From Acidobacteriota bacterium (GTDB lineage: Bacteria > Acidobacteriota > Vicinamibacteria > Marinacidobacterales > Marinacidobacteraceae), in the NCBI GenBank assembly GCA_009840635.1, contig VXNL01000051.1, forward strand, positions 1 to 57,332: 57,332 nucleotides of DNA, in the 5' to 3' direction. The position numbers were made by a program, and so were the translations under genes. Numbering within the stretch: the stretch's first letter is position 1; the number at the start of each line of letters is the position of its first letter. Positions 41,590-51,185 of this stretch are shown in pieces. A model generated the notes under the pieces. The model was not told the origin of the DNA and did no database searches. It was given only the letters and a program-made list of their open reading frames with translations.

Positions 41590-43007
41590 TGTCCGATCTG
41601 TGTTCCGCCGCCGCCGGTGAGCTGATCCGGCTCATCGCCAGCCGCGAGGCGTCCGCGGTGGAGGTCATGCGGGCCCACCTCGCCCGGATCGCGGACGCGA
41701 ACCCGCGCCTGAACGCGATCGTCACCCTGCTGCCGGAAGAGACCCTGCTCGGCGAGGCGGAGAAGGCCGACGCGGCGGTGGCCGCGGGCGACCCGCTCGG
41801 GCCGCTCCATGGGTTGCCGGTTGCCCACAAGGACCTGACCCTGACGCGGGGCATCCGCACGACCTTCGGGTCGCCGATCTTCGCCGACTTCGTTCCCGAG
41901 GAGGACGCGCTGATCGTCGAACGGCTGCGGGCGGCGGGGGCCATCACCATCGGCAAGACGAACACGCCCGAGTTCGGCGCCGGTTCCCAGACGTTCAACG
42001 CGGTCTTCGGGCCCACCCGGAACCCGTGGGACGAGACGAAGACCTGCGGCGGCAGCAGCGGGGGCGCCGCCGTGGCGCTGGCATCGGGGATGGTTCCCAT
42101 CGCGGACGGCAGCGACTACGGCGGCTCGCTGCGCAACCCGGCCAGTTTCTGCGGGGTGGTCGGGTTCCGGCCCTCGCCCGGACGGGTGCCGGTCTGGCCG
42201 GACGAGACCCCCTGGTTTCCGGTCCCGGTCCAGGGACCGATGGCGCGGAGCGCCGCCGACGCCGCCCTCATGCTGAGTGCGATTGCTGGGCCGGACCCCC
42301 GGGCGCCGCTCTCGCTTCCCGAACCGGGCGACGCTTTCCGGAGGCCGCTCGACCGGGACTTCGGGGGCGTCCGGGTTGCCTGGAGCACCGACTTCGGCGG
42401 CGTCCCGTTCGATCCGCGGGTGACGGCGGCGCTCGCCCCGGCTCGGGACCGGCTCGAGGCCATCGGTTGCGCGGTCGACGACGCGTCGCCGGACATGGAC
42501 GGCGCAGCCGAGGCCTTCGACCGCTGGCGGGCGTGGTACTTCGAGCTCAATTGGGGGCCGCTGCTCGACCGCCACCGGGAATCCATGAAGGACACGGTCA
42601 TCTGGAACATCGAGCAGGGCAGGGTGCTCGGCGCGCCGGACCTCGCCGAGGCTTCCCGCCGGTGGACGGCGCTGCTCCGCCGGGCGCGGACGTTCTTCGA
42701 GCGCTACGAGTTCCTGGCGCTGCCGGTATCCCAGGTGCCGCCCTTCGACATCGGCGTCGAGTTCCCGACGGAGATCGCCGGGGTCCCGATGCGCACGTAC
42801 ACGGACTGGATGGCGTCCTGTGCGTGGGTGTCGTTGCTCGGCTGTCCGGCGGTGTCCGTCCCCGCCGGCGAGACTCCCGAAGGGTTGCCCGTGGGCCTCC
42901 AGATCGTCGGCCGTCCACGGGACGATTTCGGGGCGCTCCAGCTCGCGCACGCGCTGGAGCGTCGCCCGTCCGCGCCGTCGCCAGGCTCCGCAGGGCTCCG
43001 GAAATGA
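41589..43007 (+). CDS. Amidase (amidase signature family)
   Basis: The 472-aa enzyme has the amidase-signature catalytic triad: Lys81 (VAHKDL), Ser156 in the CGGSSGGAA loop (cis-Ser) and the nucleophile Ser180 in DGSDYGGSLRNPAS. It could hydrolyse carboxamides such as aryl or fatty amides. The substrate is not readable; no GatB/GatC partners are adjacent, so it is not the tRNA amidotransferase subunit. Start ATG 41589 overlaps the isomerase stop. Two strong hairpins follow the stop. Confidence 0.9.
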   Translation: MSDLCSAAAGELIRLIASREASAVEVMRAHLARIADANPRLNAIVTLLPEETLLGEAEKADAAVAAGDPLGPLHGLPVAHKDLTLTRGIRTTFGSPIFADFVPEEDALIVERLRAAGAITIGKTNTPEFGAGSQTFNAVFGPTRNPWDETKTCGGSSGGAAVALASGMVPIADGSDYGGSLRNPASFCGVVGFRPSPGRVPVWPDETPWFPVPVQGPMARSAADAALMLSAIAGPDPRAPLSLPEPGDAFRRPLDRDFGGVRVAWSTDFGGVPFDPRVTAALAPARDRLEAIGCAVDDASPDMDGAAEAFDRWRAWYFELNWGPLLDRHRESMKDTVIWNIEQGRVLGAPDLAEASRRWTALLRRARTFFERYEFLALPVSQVPPFDIGVEFPTEIAGVPMRTYTDWMASCAWVSLLGCPAVSVPAGETPEGLPVGLQIVGRPRDDFGALQLAHALERRPSAPSPGSAGLRK

Positions 43008-43009
43008 CG

Positions 43010-43035
43010 ATGGCGCGCCAAACCTGGCGCGCCAT
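43010..43035. terminator. Strong hairpin after the amidase gene
   Basis: ATGGCGCGCCA (43010-43020) pairs perfectly with TGGCGCGCCAT (43025-43035) around a four-base AACC loop. It begins two bases after the amidase stop, in a convergent intergenic region. No T-tract follows. Confidence 0.65.
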
Positions 43036-43078
43036 GCGGTTTCGCGACGGGGGCCGGCAATCGCGGCCACCGCCGGCC

Positions 43079-43103
43079 GGGCGCCGGATCGGGTCCGGCG
43101 CCC
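43079..43103. terminator. Second strong hairpin, for the convergent lipoprotein gene
   Basis: GGGCGCCGGA (43079-43088) pairs perfectly with TCCGGCGCCC (43094-43103) around a five-base loop, 21 bp beyond the stop of the minus-strand lipoprotein gene. It is a probable terminator for that gene, or a bidirectional one with the preceding hairpin. Confidence 0.6.
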
Positions 43104-43124
43104 CCTTCCGAGGGACCCGGCGGG

Positions 43125-43625
43125 TCAGTTCGATCCCGAACCGAGTTCGACGTGCACGCTCCAGCGGGTGAAACTCTGCCCGGCGGCGGCGAGTTGAACC
43201 GGGTTCGTCTGGCCGGCGTTCAAGGTGACCCGCGCGGTCGGACCGAGTTCGACCCCATTCGACAGGTGGATCTCGACCCGGACGTTCGCGATGGCCACCG
43301 CCGTCGTGTTCGTCACGGTGCCGGCGAAGGCCTGGGCCGCGGCGTCGTACTGCATGACCAGATCGACCCCGCTCCGGGTTTCGCGCGCGGTGTCGGCGAG
43401 CCCGTACTGCGTCCCGGACTCACCCGGCTCGCCGGACCCCGAGCTGCCCTCGCTTCCGGATTCATTCCCGGACTCCGGACCGTGCGCCTCGGGCACTGTG
43501 GGGCTCTCGCCGCAGGCCATGAGGCCCACGGAAAGCAGGACGACGAGGATCGCGCACGGAGGGGCGGCGAACGGCGTCCGGTTGAGGCCGAACCGCGCCG
43601 GGGCGGCAGTCTGGTCGTTTCTCAT
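43125..43625 (-). CDS. Lipoprotein with Gly/Ser/Glu linker and FxLYD-like domain
   Basis: The 166-aa protein has a lipoprotein signal (AILVVLLSVGLMAC) and an unstructured glycine/serine/glutamate-rich linker (residues about 48-70). A compact C-terminal beta domain follows (AAQAFAGTVTNTTAVAIANVRVEIHLS), which resembles FxLYD or DUF-type beta-sandwich domains that recognise extracellular ligands. ATG 43625 is chosen because it starts the signal; the frame extends much farther as shadow over the next genes. It is divergent from the MBL hydrolase gene. Confidence 0.78.
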   Translation of the reverse strand: MRNDQTAAPARFGLNRTPFAAPPCAILVVLLSVGLMACGESPTVPEAHGPESGNESGSEGSSGSGEPGESGTQYGLADTARETRSGVDLVMQYDAAAQAFAGTVTNTTAVAIANVRVEIHLSNGVELGPTARVTLNAGQTNPVQLAAAGQSFTRWSVHVELGSGSN

Positions 43626-43769
43626 CGTGTTGCTCCTTTGGCCCGCCAGGGCGCTGTTGCTCCGGTTTTCGCAACGACCGTGCCAACCCGTGCGGAGCCG
43701 GGAAACCGTCGGTGCCGTGGGTTCGGTAGCCTTCACTTTCTGCCGTTTCGGCGCGGGAGGACCTGAGTC

Positions 43770-44846
43770 ATGAAGCACGCCGTTCCTTTCTGGGTCGCTG
43801 CGGCGGCCCTTTTCGCGTTCGCCGCCTGTGGAACCCCTCCGCCCGCGGAAGACCCGCCGCCTCCGGGCGCCACCGCCCACCAGGGGGCGGCGTTCGAGAT
43901 CACCGAGGTGCGTCCCGGCATCTGGCACGCGGTCGGCACGGGCGCCATGAACGTCGGCGCGAACGCGGCGATCGTGGACCTCGGCGAGTCGCTGCTGCTC
44001 GTGGACTCCCACATCACCCCGGCGGCGGCGTGGGTGCTTGTTCAGGAGCTTTCCCCGTTGACACCCAAGCCGGTCCGCTACGTGGTGAACACGCACTTCC
44101 ACTTCGACCACATCCACGGGAACCAGGTCTTCGGCGACGACGTGGAGATCCTCGGCCACGAGGCCACCTACGACGTGGTCGCCGCCGGTGGCTCGAACTC
44201 CGGGACCGCCTGGGACGCGTTCGTGGGGACGCTCCCGGAACAGATTGCGACGCTCGAGAGCCGGCTGGAGGCCGCCGCGGAGGCCGACCGCGCCGAGATC
44301 GCGGACGCGCTGGCGAGGACCCAGGCGTACCAGGAAGCGACCGCGAGCATCACCCCGGTGCCGCCGACCATCACCCTGGAGCGCCGGATGACCCTGCATC
44401 GCGGCGGGCACGAGATCCAGTTGCTGTTCCTGGGGCGCGGGCACACCGCCGGGGACGTGGTGACGTTCCTCCCCGAGCAGAAGGTGCTCATCACCGGCGA
44501 CCTGGTCACCTTCGGCCTGCCCTTCATGGGGGACGGATACCCCGAGTGGGGCGAGACGGTCCGCGGCTTCGCCGAGCTGGACTTCGACCTGGTGCTGCCG
44601 GGCCACGGCCCGCCCTTCGAGGACAAGGCGAAGCTCGAGTACCTCGCCGCCTACCTCGACGACTTCTGGGCCCAGGCCGAGGCGGCCCACGGCGAGGGCG
44701 TCTCCGCGGAGGAGGCGGCCGAGAGCATCGATCTCAGCGCCCACGCGGAGCACTTCCCGTCCGTCACCGGACCGGGAGCGCCGTTGATCGCGGTGGAACG
44801 CGCCTACCGCCTCTTCGACGCCCGCGCCCTGACCCCCGAACAGTAG
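43770..44846 (+). CDS. Metallo-beta-lactamase-fold hydrolase, lipoprotein
   Basis: The 358-aa protein has a lipobox signal (AAALFAFAAC, Cys20), a proline-rich linker, and an MBL fold: His109, His111, Asp113 and His114 in NTHFHFDHIHGN, a later GRGHTAGD, ITGDLV and LPGHGPP. The ligands fit a dizinc site. A long helical insertion (about 140-200) separates the third zinc ligand. Members hydrolyse esters or lactones, or detoxify thioesters; periplasmic lipoprotein versions are of unknown substrate. Confidence 0.88.
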   Translation: MKHAVPFWVAAAALFAFAACGTPPPAEDPPPPGATAHQGAAFEITEVRPGIWHAVGTGAMNVGANAAIVDLGESLLLVDSHITPAAAWVLVQELSPLTPKPVRYVVNTHFHFDHIHGNQVFGDDVEILGHEATYDVVAAGGSNSGTAWDAFVGTLPEQIATLESRLEAAAEADRAEIADALARTQAYQEATASITPVPPTITLERRMTLHRGGHEIQLLFLGRGHTAGDVVTFLPEQKVLITGDLVTFGLPFMGDGYPEWGETVRGFAELDFDLVLPGHGPPFEDKAKLEYLAAYLDDFWAQAEAAHGEGVSAEEAAESIDLSAHAEHFPSVTGPGAPLIAVERAYRLFDARALTPEQ

Positions 44847-44851
44847 GAGCG

Positions 44852-44910
44852 CTCGGAGCGCCGGCTTCCAGCCGGCATCGCGGCCCGGGAGGGCCTCGAA
44901 ACCGCAGTCC
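44852..44910 (-). repeat. Two-hairpin repeat, copy I
   Basis: GCCGGCT (44860-44866), loop TCC, AGCCGGC (44870-44876) is hairpin 2. A GGCCC...GGGCC hairpin follows with the family flank GAAACCGC (near 44897-44904). It fills the space between convergent MBL and CDGSH genes. Confidence 0.65.
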
Positions 44911-44911
44911 C

Positions 44912-45601
44912 CTACGGCGCCCTGAACCCCGCCTCCCGGTGCGACCCGTCGCACAGCGGCCGGTTCTTCGAATGCCCGCACCGGCAGAGCTTCCCCTGGT
45001 CGAGGGTGACCCGCGCTCCCCCGCGGCCCGAGATGGTGAGGGGACCGCGGAAGGCCAGCGCGCCGTTCGGAAAGGGCGTGAAACGCACCGCAGCCGCCTC
45101 GTCGGCGACCGGCGCCGGCTCGGAGCCCGGGGTGACCGCGGCCTCGCAGCGGAATCCGACGCGTTCGTGCGACTGGTCGCAGAGGGGCTTGTTCTCCGAG
45201 TGTCCGCACCGGCAGAACGCGACCCGCGTGTCCTCCAAGACCTCCGCGCCCGGCGTCTCCTCGATCTCGAGGTTGCCGCGGACGTAGTACGGCCCATCCG
45301 GGGTGATGGAGGCGGAGTTCTTCTTCCGCGGTTCCTCGGGCAGGACGGTCGCGGCCGCGGCGGCGCCCTTCTCGACCTTCTGTTCGCTGGGCGGCGCCAT
45401 GCGCAGCGCCCCGGTGGGACAGCCCAGCACGACTCGCTCGAGGCGTTTCGGATCGGCCTCGTCCGGGAGGATCCAAGGACGGCGCGAGACGTCGAACACC
45501 TGAGGCAGCCCGCGCACACAGACCTCGGAATGGATGCAGCGGTGGGTATCGAATGTCACCGAAGCCTGATTGCCCCGGTAGTGGCGCACCTGACTCTTCA
45601 T
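44912..45601 (-). CDS. CDGSH iron-sulfur protein with N-terminal 4Fe-4S-like domain
   Basis: The 229-aa protein has an N-terminal divergent 4Fe-4S mono-cluster ferredoxin-like domain (Cys22, Cys28 and Cys61 in RCIHSEVCV and LGCPTGAL). Two CDGSH/mitoNEET 2Fe-2S domains follow: Cys130, Cys132, Cys141 and His145 (FCRCGHSENKPLCDQSH), and Cys206, Cys208, Cys217 and His221 (LCRCGHSKNRPLCDGSH). It is therefore likely to bind three clusters. A spacer near residues 75-100 joins the parts. ATG 45601 starts the protein. An electron-transfer or Fe-S handling role is inferred. Confidence 0.85.
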   Translation of the reverse strand: MKSQVRHYRGNQASVTFDTHRCIHSEVCVRGLPQVFDVSRRPWILPDEADPKRLERVVLGCPTGALRMAPPSEQKVEKGAAAAATVLPEEPRKKNSASITPDGPYYVRGNLEIEETPGAEVLEDTRVAFCRCGHSENKPLCDQSHERVGFRCEAAVTPGSEPAPVADEAAAVRFTPFPNGALAFRGPLTISGRGGARVTLDQGKLCRCGHSKNRPLCDGSHREAGFRAP

Positions 45602-45611
45602 TTCCCGAACT

Positions 45612-46280
45612 CTAGTCCGCCCGCCGCGCCTCCCGCAGCGCGTGGATGTGCTCGTACATGTACCAGACGCCGATGCTCCGGAACGGCCGCCAGCCGTCGC
45701 TGACCCGCGCGTATTCCGCGCGGGGCGCATCCGCCGGCAGCCCGTAGAGATCCCGCATCGCGAACAGCACCGCGGCATCCCCCGGCGCGAAGACGTCCGG
45801 CCGGTTCTGCGTGAAGATGAGGTGCATGTCGGCGGTCCAGTCGCCGATGCCCTTGACCGCCGTCAGCGCGGCGCGCACCGCGTCGTCTTCCATCGTTTCG
45901 AGTGTCCGGAGATCCAGCTCCCCGCTGTCGATGCGCGAGGCGAGGTCGCGCAGATAGGCAATCTTCTGCCGCGAAAGCCCGACCCGCCGGAGAGTCGTCT
46001 CCCGCCGCTTCAGGATGTCCCGCGGCCCCGGGGGCGCTCCCCGGGTCAGCGCCCAGAGACGCTTGTGGATCGAGCGGGCCGCCGCCGCCGAGATCTGCTG
46101 GGCCACGATCGCCCCCACCAGCGTCCCGAACACGTTGGGGCGGGGGACGAGGGTGCAGGGGCCGATTCGCCGGATCAGGGCGCGGAGGACCGGGTCACGA
46201 TCGGACAGGTGGCGGGTCGCCGCGGACCAGTCGGGTTTCCCTTCATTGCCGGAGGCCCACGGCCCCTCCTCGGTGGTCAT
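45612..46280 (-). CDS. DNA-3-methyladenine glycosylase (AlkA-like, HhH-GPD)
   Basis: The 222-aa enzyme is an HhH-GPD base-excision glycosylase. It has IVAQQISAAAARSIHKRLW, a helix-hairpin-helix motif (LTAVKGIGDWTADMH, residues about 139-153) and the catalytic aspartate Asp168 in FAPGDAAV. It removes alkylated purines in the cytoplasm. The AlkA-type N-terminal domain is absent, so it is the short form common outside enterobacteria. It is convergent with nothing and divergent from the matrixin gene, whose start lies 45 bp away. Confidence 0.92.
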   Translation of the reverse strand: MTTEEGPWASGNEGKPDWSAATRHLSDRDPVLRALIRRIGPCTLVPRPNVFGTLVGAIVAQQISAAAARSIHKRLWALTRGAPPGPRDILKRRETTLRRVGLSRQKIAYLRDLASRIDSGELDLRTLETMEDDAVRAALTAVKGIGDWTADMHLIFTQNRPDVFAPGDAAVLFAMRDLYGLPADAPRAEYARVSDGWRPFRSIGVWYMYEHIHALREARRAD

Positions 46281-46324
46281 CGGCGGCGGAGTCTAAGCGC
46301 CGGGCGGTGCCATACTGCGGAAAC

Positions 46325-47425
46325 ATGTGCCGCCGCGGGACAGCCATCCTGATCCTGTTCGCTGCTCTCTGGACAGCCACCCCGGCGAACGGGTACCGGT
46401 TCTTCGCGCGCCACGGCGGCTTGTATCGGATCGCTTCCGTGGCGGGGGCGATCCGCTGGGACGCCTCGGCGTTTCCGCTGCGCTTCCGGCTCCTCGAGAA
46501 CGGGAACCTTCCCGACATTCCGGGATTCGACGCCGCGCTCTGGCGTGAGAGTGCGGAACGCGGAATCCGCGCCTGGACCGAGATCGACACCGCCGATCTC
46601 GACATCGTGCTGGAGGAGGAGACGGTCGCGGCCGAGCAGGGCCGGATGAACGACGGGATCAACACGATCGGTTTCTCCTCGCTCGAAATCGTCGCCGGCG
46701 GGCCGTTTGCCACGGCGGACGTGCAGTACACCCGCGGCCGGGTGACCGGCTGTGACATCCACTTCAGCCCGGACTACCTCGAGGGCCGGTCGCTCGACGC
46801 TCCGACCGCGTTCGAAGAGCTCCTGGACTACCTCGCGCGGACGGTGATGCACGAGGTCGGGCACTGCCTCGGTCTCGCCCACAGCGCCATGAATCCCACG
46901 TGGCTCGCCCGGCCCGGCGCGGTGGAACGGCCGCCGGGGCACTTCCCGGACGGCGTCACCAGCCTCCAGCCCCACCCCCGGATGTCCTACGGGACCATCC
47001 GGACCGTCGTTCTGGAGCCGGATGACGCCGTGGGGGCGTCGCTGCTCTACCCGGCGCCGGGATTCGTCGAGTCCCGCGGTGCACTCACCGGCCGGGTCTT
47101 GCTGGCGAACGGTGAGCCGGCGCCCTTCGTCTACGTCCAGAGCGTCACCTACGCGGCGGACGGGGCGGTCTTCGGAGCGGGGGCGTTCACCGACTCGTGG
47201 GGCCAGTTCCTCCTGGAGGGTCTCGAACCCGGTTTCCGCCACTTCTGGATCCGCCCGCTGCACCAGGTCCTCGCCCACTCGTTCATCGCCGACGCGGCGG
47301 CCGCCGGCTCGCTGGAACTCCAGCACGAGCAGCGTTGGTTCGAGATCCGGCGCGGCGAAATCACCCGGACCCCGGACATCACGGTCCATCCGGCCCGCGA
47401 CCGGCGGCGGGAGGCGGGTTCGTGA
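46325..47425 (+). CDS. Matrixin-like zinc metalloprotease
   Basis: The 366-aa secreted protease has a signal peptide (AILILFAALWTATPANG) and a metzincin active site: His176-Glu177, His180 and His186 in TVMHEVGHCLGLAHS, plus the Met-turn Met220 in PRMSYG. The N-terminal catalytic domain ends near residue 235. A C-terminal beta domain (residues about 250-360, GALTGRVLLANGEPAPFVYV) resembles a carboxypeptidase-regulatory module. The next gene overlaps by four bases (GTGA), so the two are coupled. Confidence 0.88.
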   Translation: MCRRGTAILILFAALWTATPANGYRFFARHGGLYRIASVAGAIRWDASAFPLRFRLLENGNLPDIPGFDAALWRESAERGIRAWTEIDTADLDIVLEEETVAAEQGRMNDGINTIGFSSLEIVAGGPFATADVQYTRGRVTGCDIHFSPDYLEGRSLDAPTAFEELLDYLARTVMHEVGHCLGLAHSAMNPTWLARPGAVERPPGHFPDGVTSLQPHPRMSYGTIRTVVLEPDDAVGASLLYPAPGFVESRGALTGRVLLANGEPAPFVYVQSVTYAADGAVFGAGAFTDSWGQFLLEGLEPGFRHFWIRPLHQVLAHSFIADAAAAGSLELQHEQRWFEIRRGEITRTPDITVHPARDRRREAGS

Positions 47426-48330
47426 AGCGGCTCCGGGCTGGGCTGCTCCTGGCCCTTGTCGCCTTCGCCGGGTGCGGGGAGGATGCGCCGATCACGCCCG
47501 CTCCACTCCCGCCGCCGCTCGGGCCACCGCCCGAACCTCCCCCACCGTCACCGGCTCCGGACGCGATTCCGGTGGGTTTCGGGGGTGTTCTGCCCGCACC
47601 GGGAGGGGCCCTGACCCTCCACCCGGGAACGGAGTTCGTGGTTCCGGTGATGGTGGACGGAGACCTCGGCGAGGCGGTCGACAACCCCGCCTGGACCGGC
47701 ATCCCGGTCCGGGTCGCGACCGACGCCCCGGCCGCGGTGCTGTCGGTCCCGGCCGGGTTGACGGTGGCAGCCCGGCGGGAACCCGATCTGCTCAGAATCC
47801 GCGCGCTCGAATCGGCGGAGGTAGCGCCGGAGGTCTACACCGTCCACCTCGAAGCGCCTCCGGAGGGCCTGCCGGAACTCCTCGGACTGTCGTTCCGGCT
47901 GGAGTCGGAGCCCGTCCGCCTCCGGCTGGTGGATCCCGGTCCCGCAGAACCGGCGGACTGCAGCCGCCTCGCGCTGGAGCCGAGGGGAGGGGTCCGCCGC
48001 GGCGATGGGGGCGCGCTGGGTCAGAACTGGTTCGGCGACCTCGGCAGAGACTTCCGGTCCGCGGACCTCGTGCTCCGGGCTCCGGGGACGGAGGCGGAAC
48101 TCCGCCTGGTGGATGCCTATCAGCAGCTGCCCTACGGAGCCCTCGGCGACGCCTACAACATCGTCCCGGTGACGTTCGCGCACGGTCTCGATCTGGAGGA
48201 GACGGACGGCGGAATCGAGCAGACCCTCTCGCTCGCCTGGTTCGACGAACTGACGCTCCGCGCCGCCGTCCCCGGCTGCACCCCGGTCACGCTGCGCTGC
48301 GACGACCGCGGCCGCTGCCGAACGCGCTAG
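47422..48330 (+). CDS. Lipoprotein coupled to the matrixin gene
   Basis: The 302-aa lipoprotein has a signal ending in ALVAFAGC, a striking proline-rich linker (PAPLPPPLGPPPEPPPPSPAP), and a beta-rich body of unknown fold. Only a few cysteines are present, near the C terminus (CTPVTLRCDDRGRC), which may form disulfides. GTG 47422 overlaps the protease stop, so it is probably made together with it. It may be a substrate, inhibitor or surface anchor for the protease; this is speculative. Confidence 0.75.
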   Translation: MKRLRAGLLLALVAFAGCGEDAPITPAPLPPPLGPPPEPPPPSPAPDAIPVGFGGVLPAPGGALTLHPGTEFVVPVMVDGDLGEAVDNPAWTGIPVRVATDAPAAVLSVPAGLTVAARREPDLLRIRALESAEVAPEVYTVHLEAPPEGLPELLGLSFRLESEPVRLRLVDPGPAEPADCSRLALEPRGGVRRGDGGALGQNWFGDLGRDFRSADLVLRAPGTEAELRLVDAYQQLPYGALGDAYNIVPVTFAHGLDLEETDGGIEQTLSLAWFDELTLRAAVPGCTPVTLRCDDRGRCRTR

Positions 48331-48383
48331 TTGGGCATCGGTCTCCCCGCATTTCACCCCTTCTCGGATCGGCGGTGCCGTGC

Positions 48384-48407
48384 TAAAATATGCGACCCAA
48401 TTAGTCG
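48384..48407 (+). promoter_or_regulatory. SUF operon promoter with Rrf2-type operator
   Basis: TAAAAT (48384-48389) is a -10-like hexamer. Directly after it, CGAC (48393-48396) and GTCG (48404-48407) form an inverted repeat around an AT-rich core, at the expected transcription start. The arrangement fits autorepression by the Rrf2-type regulator encoded about 90 bp downstream. A clear -35 was not found. Confidence 0.5.
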
Positions 48408-48499
48408 GATTTAGGTTGCCTGACGGACCGCATGGTCCTGTTCATCGCTGCGCGCCGAGCGGAGCGAACTCCCCGGAGCCGGTCCGACGAACCCTCACC

Positions 48500-48955
48500 A
48501 TGATCCGACTCTCCAAGAGCACCGACTACGCCCTCATGGCGCTGGCCGATCTTGCCCTACTTCCGGAAGGCCGAACCGTGAGCGCCCGGCGGGTCGCCGA
48601 AAGCCACAACCTGCCTCCCGAGCTCGCCGCCAAGGTGCTCCAGGGGCTCAAGAAGAGCGGGATCGTGGAGACCCGGCAGGGCATCCACGGCGGCTACCGC
48701 CTCGCCCGTCCGCCCGACGAGATCCCGATCACCGACGTGATCGAGTCGGTGGAGGGGCCGCTCGCGCTCGTCGAGTGCATGCTCGACGACGCCGCCTGCA
48801 GCCTCACCTCCACCTGCTGCGTGCGCACCCCGCTGACCCGGGTCCACGAGCGGGTCCTCGCCACGCTTGCCGACCTGACCCTGGCGCAGATCGTCGCGGA
48901 CGCCGATCTTCCCGTCGCGCGCGCCAGCGGACCCCAACTTCCCGTCCTCCAGTAG
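48500..48955 (+). CDS. Rrf2-family Fe-S regulator of the SUF operon
   Basis: The 151-aa protein begins with the Rrf2 winged helix ([19 protein letters not shown]) and an HTH with [18 protein letters not shown]. Then comes [12 protein letters not shown], the wing, and the cysteine loop Cys93, Cys100, Cys106/Cys107 in [16 protein letters not shown], which should bind a 2Fe-2S or 4Fe-4S cluster. It would sense Fe-S status and control the operon. ATG 48500 is preferred over the upstream open frame. The sufB gene starts 5 bp after its stop. Confidence 0.92.
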   Translation: MIRLSKSTDYALMALADLALLPEGRTVSARRVAESHNLPPELAAKVLQGLKKSGIVETRQGIHGGYRLARPPDEIPITDVIESVEGPLALVECMLDDAACSLTSTCCVRTPLTRVHERVLATLADLTLAQIVADADLPVARASGPQLPVLQ

Positions 48956-48959
48956 TCCC

Positions 48960-50422
<1,463 letters not shown>

Positions 50423-50426
<4 letters not shown>

Positions 50427-51181
50427 CGCCCCTCCTCGAAATCTGCGGCCTGCACGTCGAGGTCGAGGGCCGCGAGATCCTGCGCGGCCTCGATCTCGAG
50501 ATCCCGCTGGGCGAGACCCACGCGGTGATGGGGCCGAACGGCTCGGGGAAGAGCACCCTGGCGCACGTGATCGCGGGCCGCGAGGGCTACGAGATCACGA
50601 AGGGCATCATCCGTTACGGGGGCGAGGACGTCTTGGAGCTGGAGCCCGAGGAACGCGCCCGCAAGGGCGTCTTCCTCGCCTTCCAGTACCCGGTCGAGAT
50701 CCCCGGGGTGAACAACACCTACTTCCTGAAGGCGGCGGTCAACGAGATCCGGAAGCACCGCGGCCAGCCCGAACTCGACGCGGTGGACTTCCTGGGCCTG
50801 ATGCGCGACCGGGTGAAACTGCTCGACTTCGACGAGGACCTCATCAAGCGGCCGGTGAACGAGGGCTTTTCAGGCGGGGAGAAGAAGCGGAACGAGATCC
50901 TCCAGATGACCGTCCTCGAGCCCACCCTCGCGGTGCTCGACGAGACCGATTCCGGGCTCGACATCGACGCCCTCCGGATCGTCGCCGAGGGCGTGAACCG
51001 GATGCGCTCGCCCGAGCGGTCCTTCCTGGTGATCACGCACTACCAGCGCCTCCTGAACCACATCGTTCCCGACCGGGTGCACGTCCTCCAGGAGGGCCGG
51101 ATCGTGGAGTCGGGCGGCAGCGATCTCGCGCTCCGGCTCGAGGCGGAGGGCTACGGCAAGGCGGCGGCCGTCACGGCTTGA
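50423..51181 (+). CDS. sufC: Fe-S assembly ATPase SufC
   Basis: The 252-aa ABC ATPase has Walker [10 protein letters not shown], the SufC-specific [15 protein letters not shown], signature [10 protein letters not shown] and Walker [15 protein letters not shown]. It drives conformational change in SufBC2D. ATG 50423 overlaps the sufB stop (ATGA). Four bases separate its stop from sufD. Order here is B-C-D. Confidence 0.96.
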
Positions 51182-51185
51182 AGCG

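Noticed and set aside
39930..43007. 1025-aa plus-strand fusion of the isomerase region and amidase
   Set aside because: The N-terminal two-fifths is an out-of-frame reading of the isomerase gene; the real amidase starts at 41589.
41589..43007. GatA subunit of tRNA amidotransferase
   Set aside because: No gatB or gatC is adjacent and the context is catabolic; general amidase is safer.
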